Source: Canna indica
Lineage: Eukaryota; Streptophyta; Magnoliopsida; Zingiberales; Cannaceae
Length of the DNA stretch: 64,000 nt
Direction: 5' to 3'
NCBI GenBank assembly: GCA_034359265.1
Contig: CP136898.1
Location: 41,501,501-41,565,500, forward strand
In this document: positions 48,561 through 59,345 of the stretch, in pieces
Numbering within the stretch: position 1 is the stretch's first letter
Layout of the letters: each line of letters opens with the position of its first letter
The notes under the pieces: model-generated
Database searches by the model: none
What the model was told of the DNA's origin: nothing
The model's input: the letters and a program-made list of their open reading frames with translations, nothing else
Translations under genes and position numbers: made by a program

Positions 48561-48588
48561 CTTTCAACCTTCTTCAATGTACCTAACA

Positions 48589-50505
48589 AAAGCAAGACGT
48601 GTTGCCAAGGATCTACCCCCTCGGGAAAGACCAACTGGTTATCAGAGCAAAAGTGTAACGCCGAACCTGGCTGATGAACCCCTGCTGATGTGCTGGCCAC
48701 CACCACCGCCTCTAGAAGATGGGACTTATTCCCCCGAGGACAAACGTTTGCTTAGGAAAGATGGTTCTCCTCTGAGTGCCTAGCCCTTTCCCGACGCCCA
48801 GCCAGCGAGCCAAGGACGATTGGAGAGTCCGAAGAAGTTAATGAGTTGGCTGCCTCCACTCTCGCTCCCAAAACCCTTGGCTTCTGAGACTGTGAAGCCC
48901 TCATGGGCCTTAGCAACTCATCCACCAACGGGTTCTTCCCCCTATCTCCCTTAGGTCTCTCTCGCATCTTTGATAAGCGGGAGTGAATGCCTAGTACATT
49001 TAGAAATAGAGTATGCATGCCTGAAAGACAAGAACCAGCTAAATAGTTCGCGTGAAGAATCGTAAAACCTAAAGCCAACAACGACACTGAGGCTTGAGAC
49101 TAAGAAGACTTATCGATGATAGCTAGAAAACATAGGAAGAAAGGAACAAATTAAGAAAAGCACCACCGGAGCCTGCTAAAGACGAAGGCCAAAGAACACC
49201 AGGAAAATCACAAACTAAGAAATAAAAAGTCATTTTATAGACTCAACTTCCCATTGAACAACTCACGGCAAAGATGAAACTAAATCTACACTGGTCATCT
49301 CAACGATCGATGGCTCCCTAGAAACTAGACGAAACTAAATCTGCACCGATCATCTCAACAATCGATGGCTCCCTAGAAACCCCCTCCATGGCATGAACGA
49401 ACGTCTTTCTCACCATGATGACTTCCCCAAAAATAAGCGGGCAAGAACCAATCAGCAGCTCCCATGCAGAATGAGAAGATCTTCATTAGGAAAATTGACA
49501 TACTGAGCACAGAAGCTGAGAGGGCATATGTTAAACTCGGCAAAAATACTGATTTGACTTACACTGAAGTGACACGAAGAGCCGCCACGTACCAAGTAAA
49601 AGCGAGGCATGGCCACTTACCTCATCCTGGCTTCTTATAACCGTCATCTCAGTTGTCTTCTCCAGCTTGGCCTTCCCAATCATTTCTTTCAGTTCAATCC
49701 CAACAGTCGACAACCTCGGCGTCGCCTCTGTGGTCACCCAGTATGGCTTGGCCGACTTATCCGAGGTATTTGATAAGTTGCTTATCTGAGGTATTCGATA
49801 AGCTACGTAACACCCAAAAAGAAGGCTCACTTGACTCAAGAGCTCGGCACGCAGTCCTCCAGACTATGGCCAAGCTCGGGGGCTGTGGACTGAACTAGAA
49901 CTATTGGGCCCAATCAGATTAGACCCAACAACGCCCTATCCTTCATTCCAAACCAAACCGTGCGACCCCATCTAGGGGGCTCCGCGCAACTACGCCCCTA
50001 AGCCAAGCTCAAGTCAAACTAAGCAGCTCTACCCTGGAATCCCACCTGGTCGCATAAGGACACCCACATCCTACCTTATCAAAAGATATATGCCCGTCAT
50101 TTCCATGATCAACCTCGACCCATTCTGGGCAACCTCACCACGAGATTTATGGGCGACTTCCCCGTCCTCACCTGCAATAGATATAGACACGACGCACCTT
50201 AGGTAAACCTAATTCCAATTTGCATTACCTCCACCTTGGAGTCCCACTAACTTGAGCGTCGGGGTGCCTTTTTCACCCGCTTGGTGTTGAACCAGATGAG
50301 GAGAGAAACCAAATCAGACCGGAAGGCCCCCAACTCTCAAGAAGGAACATTTGTTATCTTTATTTTTGCCTTGGTTTTCATATTTTGGGTAGGCTTCGGA
50401 GTACGAACGTGTACCCTGGCTGGTCACGTGACCTTGAATTTTGAGGCATGACAGATTTTCATCATCATCCCACCCGCTCATCGTATAACCAATATGGGGC
50501 TTCCC
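48589..50505. other. LTR-element debris, no gene recognised
   Basis: No open frame carries a domain I know. The phrase CACTAACTTGAGCGTCGGGG followed by TGCCTTTTTC (50238-50272) resembles the R-U5 part of many plant Gypsy LTRs, and the sequence before it may be such an LTR. Element B inserted just to the right. Confidence 0.4.
49273..49382. repeat. 55-bp tandem duplication
   Basis: GAxGAAACTAAATCTxCACxG ... ATCGATGGCTCCCTAGAAAC occurs at 49273 and again at 49328 with about six differences. Confidence 0.95.
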
Positions 50506-51718
50506 TATTGGCTTAAGGTTTTCAACCTTAGTCTTAATCTCCATTTTGATGATAACAAACATGGAACTAATGTTTTACTGAGAAAATCTTTTAGGTTCCA
50601 TTTTAGTTACCGCGCAATGTCCTCGATTGAAAATATCGGAAGAAATCAAAAAATCAGAAGGACATGGGTTGACGCACTCGGGTTCGTCGCAGAAATTTCT
50701 CGAAGATCAACGTGTGCACCAAAGACGTCTTGGACAAGTCTAAAGATCACATGGAAAGTTCTCCAAGTTCATGCTCGTTGAAAGTCGGAACCCGGAAATG
50801 AAGCGCAGAAGAAGAAGGCTGAAAAAATCAAGTTCAACCTAGGTTCGGTCGAACGGGCGGTCGATCGAATGTAGTTAGAATACTGGCAGTAGCCTTGTCG
50901 GTCGACCGAATATTGCAAAAAAATGGCTATAGCCATTCGGTCGACCCATTGGTCGACCGAAGATGGTGTAGAAATTGCCTAAGGCTACTTCGGTCGATCG
51001 ACAGAGGTAAAAATTTGGCAGTGCGTGCATCGATCGACCGATCGGTCGACCAAATTGTAGATCGCATATTCGCGCCTCTGGCTTCACTGCATCGGTCGAC
51101 TGGTCGGTCGATCAGATTGTGGACCGCTCATCTCGCGACTCGTTCAGTCGACCCATCGATCGACCGCACAAAGAGATTGAGCAGCGGTCGCTCGGGCGGT
51201 CGAGCGATCGATCGGTCGGTCGAGCGGTCGGCCGATCGACGATTGACCGAACGGCGGTAATGGCTAGTTTTTTGCCTATTTTCCGCCCGTTGAGCTTGAA
51301 GATTTATTTCAAACCTGTTTTATCTGTAATAGCTTGCTAGGTGTGCTAGAGAAACACTTAGGATTAGGCTTTGTAGATTTGTGTTTTGCCTAGGTGAATA
51401 GGTTTGAGGAGTTCTCAAAGAGGTGAGAATTATGTCCTCAGTTGTATTCAAAGGGAAACACAAGTTCTATAAAGTGGTTGGTTAGAAATCCTTGGTGTGG
51501 AGCCAAGGTAGTGGAGTAGGCAGTTGACCGAACCACTATAAATTCGTGTGTTAGCATTGGCAGCTTGTTTGTGTTTATCATTTTATCTTTATTGCTTCCG
51601 CTTGCTATAAATATCGTGCTTAGCCTAAAAAATCAAGAAACGATTAAAATCGGAATTAGACGACAATTGTTAGATAACACACTATTCACCCCCCTTTAGT
51701 GTGCCATTTCACCCAACA
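50506..51718 (+). repeat. 5' LTR of element B, promoter segment deleted
   Basis: Begins TATTGGC (TG changed to TA) and ends ACCCAACA. Compared with the 3' LTR it lacks about 270 bp (56658-56927), joining at TTGAGCT/TTGAAGA; the missing part contains the TATAAATA box. It carries the longest palindrome array (50840-51250). Confidence 0.92.
50840..51250 (+). repeat. GGTCGACC/GATCGATC palindrome array in the B 5' LTR
   Basis: Six or more imperfect units of roughly 40-60 bp, each with a TCGGTCGACC-spacer-GGTCGAYCGA dyad and often an AAAATTGGCAGTAGCCAT-like spacer. The last third is nearly continuous CGGTCG/CGATCGATCGG. Open frames through it merely repeat S-V-D-R and are not genes. Confidence 0.9.
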
Positions 51719-51786
51719 ATTGATATCAGAGCGAGTCGTGGATTGAGATTTCACCATCTCATTTACATCTTGCCTCGATCCAAAAA

Positions 51787-53207
51787 ATGGCACTAGAGAG
51801 TATAGAAATTGCACCACCTAGGTTTGATGAAGAAAATTTTGGTGTTTGGAAGAGTAGATGTATACCTTTCTTAAAACACAAAGTTTAGATCTATTGTGCA
51901 TGCTAAAGAATGAGTATGTTGAGCCCACCATTGACATAAGTGATTGGACTCAAGAACAAGTTAAATTATTTGAATTGAATGCTAAAACAATGAATCTCCT
52001 ATAATTCTCATTTTCAAATAAAATACTTGAAAAGGTTATGCATTGTTCTTCGGCTTTTGATATTTGGGCAACATTAAATATGTTATATGATTATGCTAAA
52101 ACCAAAGAGCTTAATACTTTCGTTGAGGGTGGTGATGACAATGGTCACCCCCCTAGTACTAACCTCAGTTTTGATGATCTTAGTACTTCTAGTCAAAGAA
52201 GCAAATCAAAAAGCCGAAAAAGAAAGGTGATATGCTACTTGTGCAAGGAAAAGGGGCACATTAAAAGGAATTGCCCCTCATCAAAGAAGAATGCCAAGAA
52301 GCGGACAAGTGCTTCAACATCCACCTCCAAATCACAAGAAGCATCCTCTTGTCATGACAATGAAGCTACATCGAACTTTTGCCTCATGGGTCTTCGGAAT
52401 GAGGTAAAATCTTCTGCTTTTAGTCATGATAGAAATCTTGATTGTGATAATAATGATAGTAGCTCAAATTCTTTAGATATGACTTATGATGAGCTATTAG
52501 AAGAATCTAAGAAAATGTATGTCTAGCTTGTGAAAAAGAACAAGGAAAATAGAAAACTAAAGAAAGAAAATTTAAGGCTTAGTTCTCAAATGCATGAACT
52601 AAAAAATGAAAAATTAAATACAAGTACACTCGTTCCTTGACATGATGATTTTAAGCTCGAAATTGAGAATTTAAAAAGTGAGGTAAAAGACTTGAAAAAT
52701 GAAAACGAAGGTTTGAAATCAAAAATGAAACTTAGGAGTAATGATTTGAAAAATGATTTCAAACTTGAGAATGAAAAATTGGAAGTTGAGAATTGCACGT
52801 TAAAATCTCAACATTATGCATTGCATAAATCCATGGATGAGTTGAAGAATGAGATGTTGGTTTTGAGTAAAAAAGTTAATGCTTCATCTTTTAAGAATTT
52901 TAGAAATCAAAATATATTATTTAGGAAATCTCCAAACAAGAATGCTCATGCTCATAATATGTCGCATGTTAAGCATTCTAACTTCAAATCTCATATACAC
53001 AAAAATGATAAAAAGAAAAAATTTCATGGACATTGTTTTTGTTGTGGCATGTATGGGCATGCAATTTATGATTGTGCTTTTAAAGTAAACCCTAGTGTTG
53101 TGAAGACACTTTGGGTACCTAAGCCCACTAACCCCCAAGGACCCAAAGCCATTTGGGTACCAAAAATTTCTTGCTCTATTGTAGGGGGAGCTACCACTCA
53201 AGGGTGA
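51787..53207 (+). pseudogene. Gag of element B, core deleted as in A
   Basis: Opens MALESIEIAPPRFDEENFGV. One base is missing near 51863. DWTQEQVKLFELNAK and SAFDIWATLNMLYDYAK are followed directly by NTFVEGGDDN, the same loss of the UBN2 core as in A. Zinc knuckle CYLCKEKGHIKRNC (52231-52272), a coiled coil (52480-52880), an intact second knuckle CFCCGMYGHAIYDC (53033-53074), and LWVPK and IWVPK repeats. Stops at 52002 (TAA), 52524 (TAG) and 52638 (TGA). No protease motif follows. Confidence 0.88.
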
Positions 53208-55924
53208 GATGAAGTTGGTTGATTGAAGTTGCTTGAGGATTCAAAGATTATACCATTTCAAAGTTGCAACTTCAAGTCATCTTGATGCCTTAGTAAGGTT
53301 GGCATCAAAAGTACTTTGGTATCATCTCCTATACCCTCTTGCTTAAATTAGAGTTGAAGTTTGATATATGCTTAATATTAGTAGATTTTCCGCTCTTGAT
53401 GAAACGTTTTTAATTTTTGATTTCCGGTCTCTTCGGAGACCTATGTAGCCTGTAATGGGCTCATGCGACCTTGCGATTTCAAATCGTAGGTTCATTATGG
53501 CCTTTCGGTTTTCAACCAATAAGAAGGGTTGGAGATCATGTTTTCATATTTATTATCTTTGTGATCTCTTAAAATTCATTTCGGATTCATGATAACATAT
53601 ATTGCAATGGATTTCAAACTATTTAGCAAAGTGGATTTTCAAAATGATACTTGATTTTTCTCTTTGCTATTTGGTTTGGGTTGCCTGCTAGTAGCTTTAG
53701 TTTCATTAAATCTACTAATGAAGTCTACTTGCAAGTTGAGAATGTTAATGGAAGGCTATGCTATCTAAAATAATTTGGAAAGAAAATGATAAGTTTGGGA
53801 AAATTTCCAAGAATGAGGTATGAGTTCGTTTTTGCAAAATCTTAATATAATTCTTGAATATTCATGCTTTAATGATGTCTCTATATACTCATGATTGATT
53901 TTGCATGACAAATCTATAAAATTTCATGAGTAGGTAAAATTTTGATAACTTAGGCAATTTTATGATATATATCTTGATTGAATGAATTTTGCTCTAGGTT
54001 AAAATTCATATTAGAGATCTCATTTTGAGTTAGTGGTTAGCAAACATGTTTAGATACATATATCACATGATTCTAGGTGTTTAAACTTGAAAATTCAAGT
54101 CTGGATGAACAAAGTGATAACTAATTCATTTTAGGGGACTGAAACTTGAAAAGTTTGACCCAAGTCAACAAATCGATTTGGACACTTCATTTTAAGTCCA
54201 AACTTCATAAACATATTTAGAAATAGGTATGACATGTTTCCATGCACTTAGAATGACAAAGATATGGATAAAATGACATAGAGGCTATTTCATGATAACC
54301 TCTTCTGAACCAAGTTGACTCAAGTCAATAAATTGACTTAGAGGTTTTATTTTCAATCAATATTTGAGAAACATGTTTAGATTTACTCATGTTAGGTATC
54401 CATAGGTTTAAGTTTGGAAAACCATGAGTAAATGATAGGATTGAAACTTAGCATGTTTCATGATAACTAGCTTAGTTTTGAATGAAAACAATGCTAGGTT
54501 GATATCTTAACTTAAGGACATAATTTTCATCTCAAACTTGACATACACTCCTTACATGACCATTATGTGGTGTCATAAAAGTTTGAATGAAAACTGAGCA
54601 CTTCAAATGACTGAAAATTATAAAAATGCCATTAGAATTTGATCATTTTCAGTTATTTTCTAAAAAAATCATTTTTAGATGATTCTTGAAATTGCATTTT
54701 CACTGAAAAATCTAGTTTGTTGTGTAAAAAATTCAAAAAAATTCATCACTTACTTGAAATACTCATTTTTTCGATACTTTGATTTTTCTTCAAAAACTTC
54801 AAATGAAAACTCATGTATACCATTTTGATTCCATTTCTAATATCATTCACATCATTGCTTGAGTAAAATCATTTCTAGGAATGATTTTGAAATATCCACA
54901 TTTTCATTGAAATCAATATAGGATGAAAAATGAACATAGAAAATTCATTTTGAGTTTAAACTTGACACATGCATTTCAAATGACCATTCAGCAATATCTG
55001 AAAAGTTTGAATAAAAAATGATAACTTTCGGAAAAACATCTAAAATTTATAAAAATACACCTGGACATTCAAGAATTTTATGAATTTATAGGAAACAAAT
55101 TTTTTATTGATTCTTGAACTTGTAGAATTCTTGAAAAATCTAGTTTGTCCAGCTAAAGTTTCTAAAATTTTCGTCAAATATATGATTTTGTATGGATTTA
55201 AAAGTTTGATTTTTTGAAAACTTGAAGTATTCGTTGAACTAAGTCAAAAAGTGACTTAGAAACCTCATTTTCAGCCCAAACTTGACTCATATACTTAGAT
55301 TCACTCATATTTGATGTCTAGATGCCTAAGTTAGAGAAAGCATGAGTAGATAGCAAAATTTGATACTTAGCCATTTTCATGCTTTCATTCCTACTTTGAA
55401 TGAAATCGTGCTAAGTTTATATTTTGATCAAATGACATTAGTTTCACCTCAAACTTGATATACATGATTTAAATAACCATATCTTGATATTTTGAAAGTT
55501 TGAATAAAATCTAAAAATGTCATGAAAAAGATATGAGTGCATACATGATTTAGGTTTGGATTCTATCTATCACTCTTCACTATCATGTATGATTTAAGTT
55601 TCATATTAAATATTTGTTTTCCATCCCTTTGGTTGAGATTTTCATATTTCATGAAAATTAATCTTTAGAGTCTCAACTTTGACTAGATTCACCTTTCTTG
55701 CCCTTTTTGATTGATGTCAAAAGGGGGAGAAAATTATAGATAAAGGGGGAGAAAATATATAGGTAAAGTGGAAGGAAATATAGGAAAATCATGCATATAG
55801 ATAGGGGGAGTTTATTTGCAAAGATATGCATGTTGATAGGGGGAGAAAACCCTTAGTTGGTATCCTTTATGCTTGAATGATATATTTTCTTAAGGATGTT
55901 TGTCATCATCAAAAAGGGGGAGAT
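53208..55924 (+). other. Non-coding 3' half of element B
   Basis: Colinear with the matching region of A, including the sites where A was hit by C2 (near 53213) and by the solo LTR (54569). It has diverged modules with GTTTGACCCAAGTCAACAA and TTACTCATGTTAGG phrases and five or more polypurine tracts between 55720 and 55924. No pol domain in any frame. Confidence 0.8.
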
Positions 55925-57350
55925 TGTTGGCTTAAGGTTTTCAACCTTAGTCTTAATATCGGTTTTGATGGTAACAAACATGAAACTAATGTTTTGCTAA
56001 GAAAATCTTTCAGGTTCCATTTTAGTTAGCGCTCGATGTCCTCGATCGGAAATATCAGAAGAAATCGGAAAATCAGAAGGACATGGGTTGACGCACTCGG
56101 GTTCGTCGCGGAAATTTCTCGAAGATCGACGTGTGCACCAAAGACGTCTTAGACAAGTCTAAAGATCACATGGCAAGCTCTCCAAGTTGATGCTTGTTGA
56201 AAGTCGGAACCTGAAAACGAAGCGCGGAAGAAGAAGACTGAAAAAATCAAGTTCAGACTAGGTTCGGTCGATCGGGTGGTCAATCGAATGTAGTTAGAAT
56301 ACTGGCAGTAGCCTTGTCGGTCGACCGGTCGGTCGATCAAATGTTGCAAAAAAATGGCAGTAGCCATTCGGTCGACCCGTCGATTGACCGAAGATGGTGT
56401 AGAAATTGCCTAAGGCTACTTCGGTCGATCGATCGATCGACCGACAGAGGTGAAAAATTGGTTGTGCATGCGTCGGTCGACCGGATTGTAGATCACATGT
56501 TCACGCCTCTGGCTTCACTGCATCGGTCAATCAGTCGATCGACCGGATTAAGGATCGCTCATCTCGCGACTCATTCGGTCGACCCGTCAGTCGACCGCAC
56601 AGAGAGATTGAGCAGCGGTAACGGCTAGTTTTCTACCCGTTTTCTGCCCGTTGAGCTACCGTTTCTTTGAGAGGTTATAAATATCCCTCATCTAACTTCT
56701 TTAACCTCTCTTACAGATTTAATTGAGCTTTCTAGAAGTGATTTGAGCCTTCAAAAAGAGTTAATTGTTGTGCCATGTTCTTCCGTCAACATCCTTCTCA
56801 AGCCCCCAGTTCTGTTCCTCAACTCTGTTGCGATTCAAGTTCATCTACTGGTCGAGTTGAAGGCTTGAAGGCTTGGGAAAAAGAGCATTGGTCCTTCTTT
56901 CAATTCTCAGCTCTTTTTCTTTGTATTTGAAGATTTATTTTAAACCTGTTTTATCTGTAATAGCTTGCTAGGTGTGCTAGAGAAACACTTAGGGTTAGGC
57001 TTTGTAGATTTGTGTTTTGCCTAGGTGAATAGGTTTGAGGAGTTCTCAAAGAGGTGAGAATTGTGTCCTCGGTTGTATTCAAAGGGAAACACAAGTTCTA
57101 TAAAGTAGTTTGTTAGAAATCCTTGGTGTGGAGCCAAGATAGTGGAGTAGGCAGTTGGTCGAACCACTATAAATTCGTGTGTTAGCATTGGCAGCTTGTT
57201 TGTGTTTATCGCTTTATCTTTATTGCTTCCGCTTGCTATAAATATCGTGCTTAGCCTAACAAATCAAGAAACAATTAAAATTGGAATTAGGCGACAATCG
57301 TTAGATAACGTACTATTCACCCCCCCTCTAGTGTGTCATTTCACCCAACA
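55925..57350 (+). repeat. 3' LTR of element B
   Basis: Begins TGTTGGC and ends ACCCAACA. TATAAATA box at 56676-56683. Palindrome array at 56265-56605. It retains the promoter segment missing from the 5' LTR. Confidence 0.93.
56676..56683 (+). promoter_or_regulatory. TATA box of the B 3' LTR
   Basis: TATAAATA in the same context (GGTTATAAATAxCCCTCA) as the boxes at 43478 and about 47884 in the LTRs of element C. Confidence 0.7.
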
Positions 57351-58082
57351 TTCCCATCCAGCTACTTTCCATTTCAAGTAGAATCAAGAAATTCGTTAAG
57401 AACACTCTTGCGATGACTACGACACGAGGTCAACTTAACAAGCTTGCACCTTCAGCTGTACACTCCCGGGTACTCGTGTACCACTACTGGTCAGATTCCA
57501 TAAACACACGAAAGAGAGGCATGAGTTCATAGAACTCAGTGAGTGACTCATATCGAGCACCCACTAAGCAAAACATGATATAAATATAATCATCAAACCA
57601 TACATTTAAGCATGCATAAAAGTAAACCAAGTAATAACCACTCATCACGCATGCCAGGCCAATATCCACAACAACAAAATGAACATTGAGTAAACAATCA
57701 CATGGGTCAGTCGCTAGGATGGCCCTCTAGTGAGCTTCCTGCCCTGGGCCTCACGAGCTAGGATGGTTGACTAGTCTTGTTGCCCCCTTTGGTTGGCAAT
57801 ATCCCTCAAACAAATGCCACTCTAGGTCGGTCGTTAGTGTAGCTCTCTAACGAGCTTCGGCCATACCAGCCCAAAAACTCACTTCAAAATTTCAGCAGAA
57901 TTCATCAAACATCGAAAACAACCACGTTGAAAATCTCGTGTGAAACCGATTCAATCCATCAACAGGGCATGAAACTGGACCCAAAAAAAATGGTTTGATG
58001 TATGGTTTTATGCATGCTTAAATTTTGAAGTTCGGCCATACTTTTATGCATGCTTAAATGTATGGTTTGATGATTATATTTA
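57351..58082. other. Repeat debris, no gene recognised
   Basis: Phrases such as GAGTTCATAGAACTCAGTGAG resemble the Gypsy LTR text at 20405 (GAGTTCAAAGAACTCAGCGA), so this may be a decayed LTR of that kind. It holds both arms of the perfect inverted repeat 57581-57624 / 58039-58082. Confidence 0.4.
57581..58082. repeat. Perfect 44-bp inverted repeat ending at the MULE boundary
   Basis: The arm at 57581-57624 is the exact reverse complement of 58039-58082 (44 of 44 bases), with 414 bp between. The MULE terminus GGGTAAATACCC starts at the next base, 58083. Confidence 0.9.
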
Positions 58083-58589
58083 GGGTAAATACCCAAAAAA
58101 ACATGAACTTTGGACATTTTCCCATTTATAGCACAAACTTTTTCCGTTAGCAAGAAAATACACGAACTTTGATTCTGTCACCCCGTTTAGCACGCACCGT
58201 CATTTCTGACGGTTTTTGCTGACATGGACGTTAACGGCAATGACGTGGCAAGTTACTTTGCCGATGTGGCATATATTTCAACGGACGAGTAAAGGTTAAC
58301 ATAAAATTATGAAATTACCCACCCCCGATGCTAATATTTTTTGAAACGGGGACGGGCAAAATGGTAATTTTCTCGTCGTCTTCAAGTTGGGTGCGCTCGA
58401 TGCCCTAGTTCTTATTTGACCTGCTCGCATGCTCAAACACTGCGAAGAGGGGGATTTTTGTCGCCTTTATCATCGGATTAGGGCACGCCTTCTGGAGTCT
58501 TTGTCGCCGGATTAGGGCATGAAGGGACGATCATGTTAGGAAAGGAAACCGTGGGACGAATGGAGGAAACTTTAGTGAATTCATCACAG

Positions 58590-59003
58590 GTTGTTGTTTC
58601 GCACTGCTGCCATAACGTGTGAGCTGTTCTGTTCATCGCATGGAGCCAAAGAAATCCCGAAAGAAGGTTTTGGGGATGCAGACATTGGAAGGTATGATCT
58701 CTTGTAATCACCTCACTCCAAAGTCCTATATTTATTGTAATCACTCACTCATGTCTTTTAACAGGAGAATGATTGCCACTTCTTTGCGTGGCATGATCCT
58801 GAGGATCACGGCCACACAAAGGATATTCTGCGAGGTTTTATTGAAGAAAAAAAATTCTTCTTGAGAAACTGAAGCTAATGGAAGAAATGATAGAATTGAG
58901 CAAGATGAAAGAAAGGACATTTCAAGAAAGAATTGCAACACTTGAAAATGAGATAGCTCAACTGAGGAATGACAAAAAAACAAGTCAATTTAAGGAATGG
59001 TAG
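58590..59003 (+). pseudogene. GRF-type zinc-finger protein with coiled-coil tail
   Basis: Exon 1 reads HCCHN, a stop, then AWSQRNPERRFWGCRHWK, ending at a GT donor (58692). Exon 2 starts at 58765 after an AG acceptor and reads ENDCHFFAWHDPEDHG, then DILRGFIEEK. NPxRRFWGC followed by CxFFxWxDPE is the GRF zinc-finger signature of small plant proteins often found with transposons. A slip in a run of eight A near 58848 shifts the frame into a Leu/Glu/Lys coiled coil (MEEMIELSKMKERTFQERIA) ending at TAG 59001. The TGA and the frameshift mark decay. The true start is not resolved. Confidence 0.65.
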
Positions 59004-59194
59004 TGTGTATATGGTCATTTTTGTTGTATGTATCGTATTTTCTAGTATGTTATTTGGGGGTGGGAACAAAGACAATAGCCTAAAGCTACTACCATGAAGT
59101 AGTTTGGTTTTATGTATTTTGATGTTACCCTCTCATGTATATTTGAAGGCAATATATTTGAGCATGTTTCAATCTGTTAGTGAACTGTGCACCA

Positions 59195-59345
59195 AAAAAT
59201 ATGAACTTTCACATATTTGCAAGAAAATACATGAACTTTGCCACTTTTAACGTAAAAATGCATGAACTTTGCTATTTTTAACCTAACAATACATGAACTT
59301 TGTTACTTTTAACCACAAAATACATGAACTTTGTCATTTATAGCA
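59195..59345 (+). repeat. Tandem ATGAACTTT repeats
   Basis: Five imperfect ~30-bp units of AAAATACATGAACTTTGxCA plus CTTTTAAC. The same phrase occurs twice in the MULE terminus (58100 and 58150), in the same orientation. Confidence 0.9.

Larger units (their letters stand above)
40747..48588 (-). repeat. ~2.2 kb LTR of element D, split by element C
   Basis: On the minus strand the LTR begins TGTTAGGTACATTG (48588), is interrupted by element C at the CTTTC duplication, resumes at 42930 and ends GCACCCCA at 40747 next to the primer site. The part near 41450-41960 is strongly AT-rich with repeated AAATTAATTC/CTATTAATTATGATTTATC units. No open frame is convincing. It is an orphan 5' LTR: its partner was not seen in the window. 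Confidence 0.65.
50506..57350 (+). mobile_element. Sirevirus-like gag-only LTR element B
   Basis: LTRs at 50506-51718 and 55925-57350 are flanked by perfect TTCCC duplications (50501-50505 and 57351-57355). Primer site ATTGATATCAGAGC at 51719, gag at 51787-53207, a 2.7 kb non-coding 3' half and repeated polypurine tracts. It is the uninterrupted relative of element A and lacks pol. Confidence 0.95.

Noticed and set aside
50840..51250. GGTCGACC sites as a cloning-linker artefact
   Set aside because: The motif varies, is spread over five LTRs with shared flanking spacers, and follows family relationships.
50895..51260. Open frame encoding a repeated S-V-D-R peptide
   Set aside because: It is the GGTCGACC palindrome array read through; the array is open in several frames and non-coding in the related LTRs.
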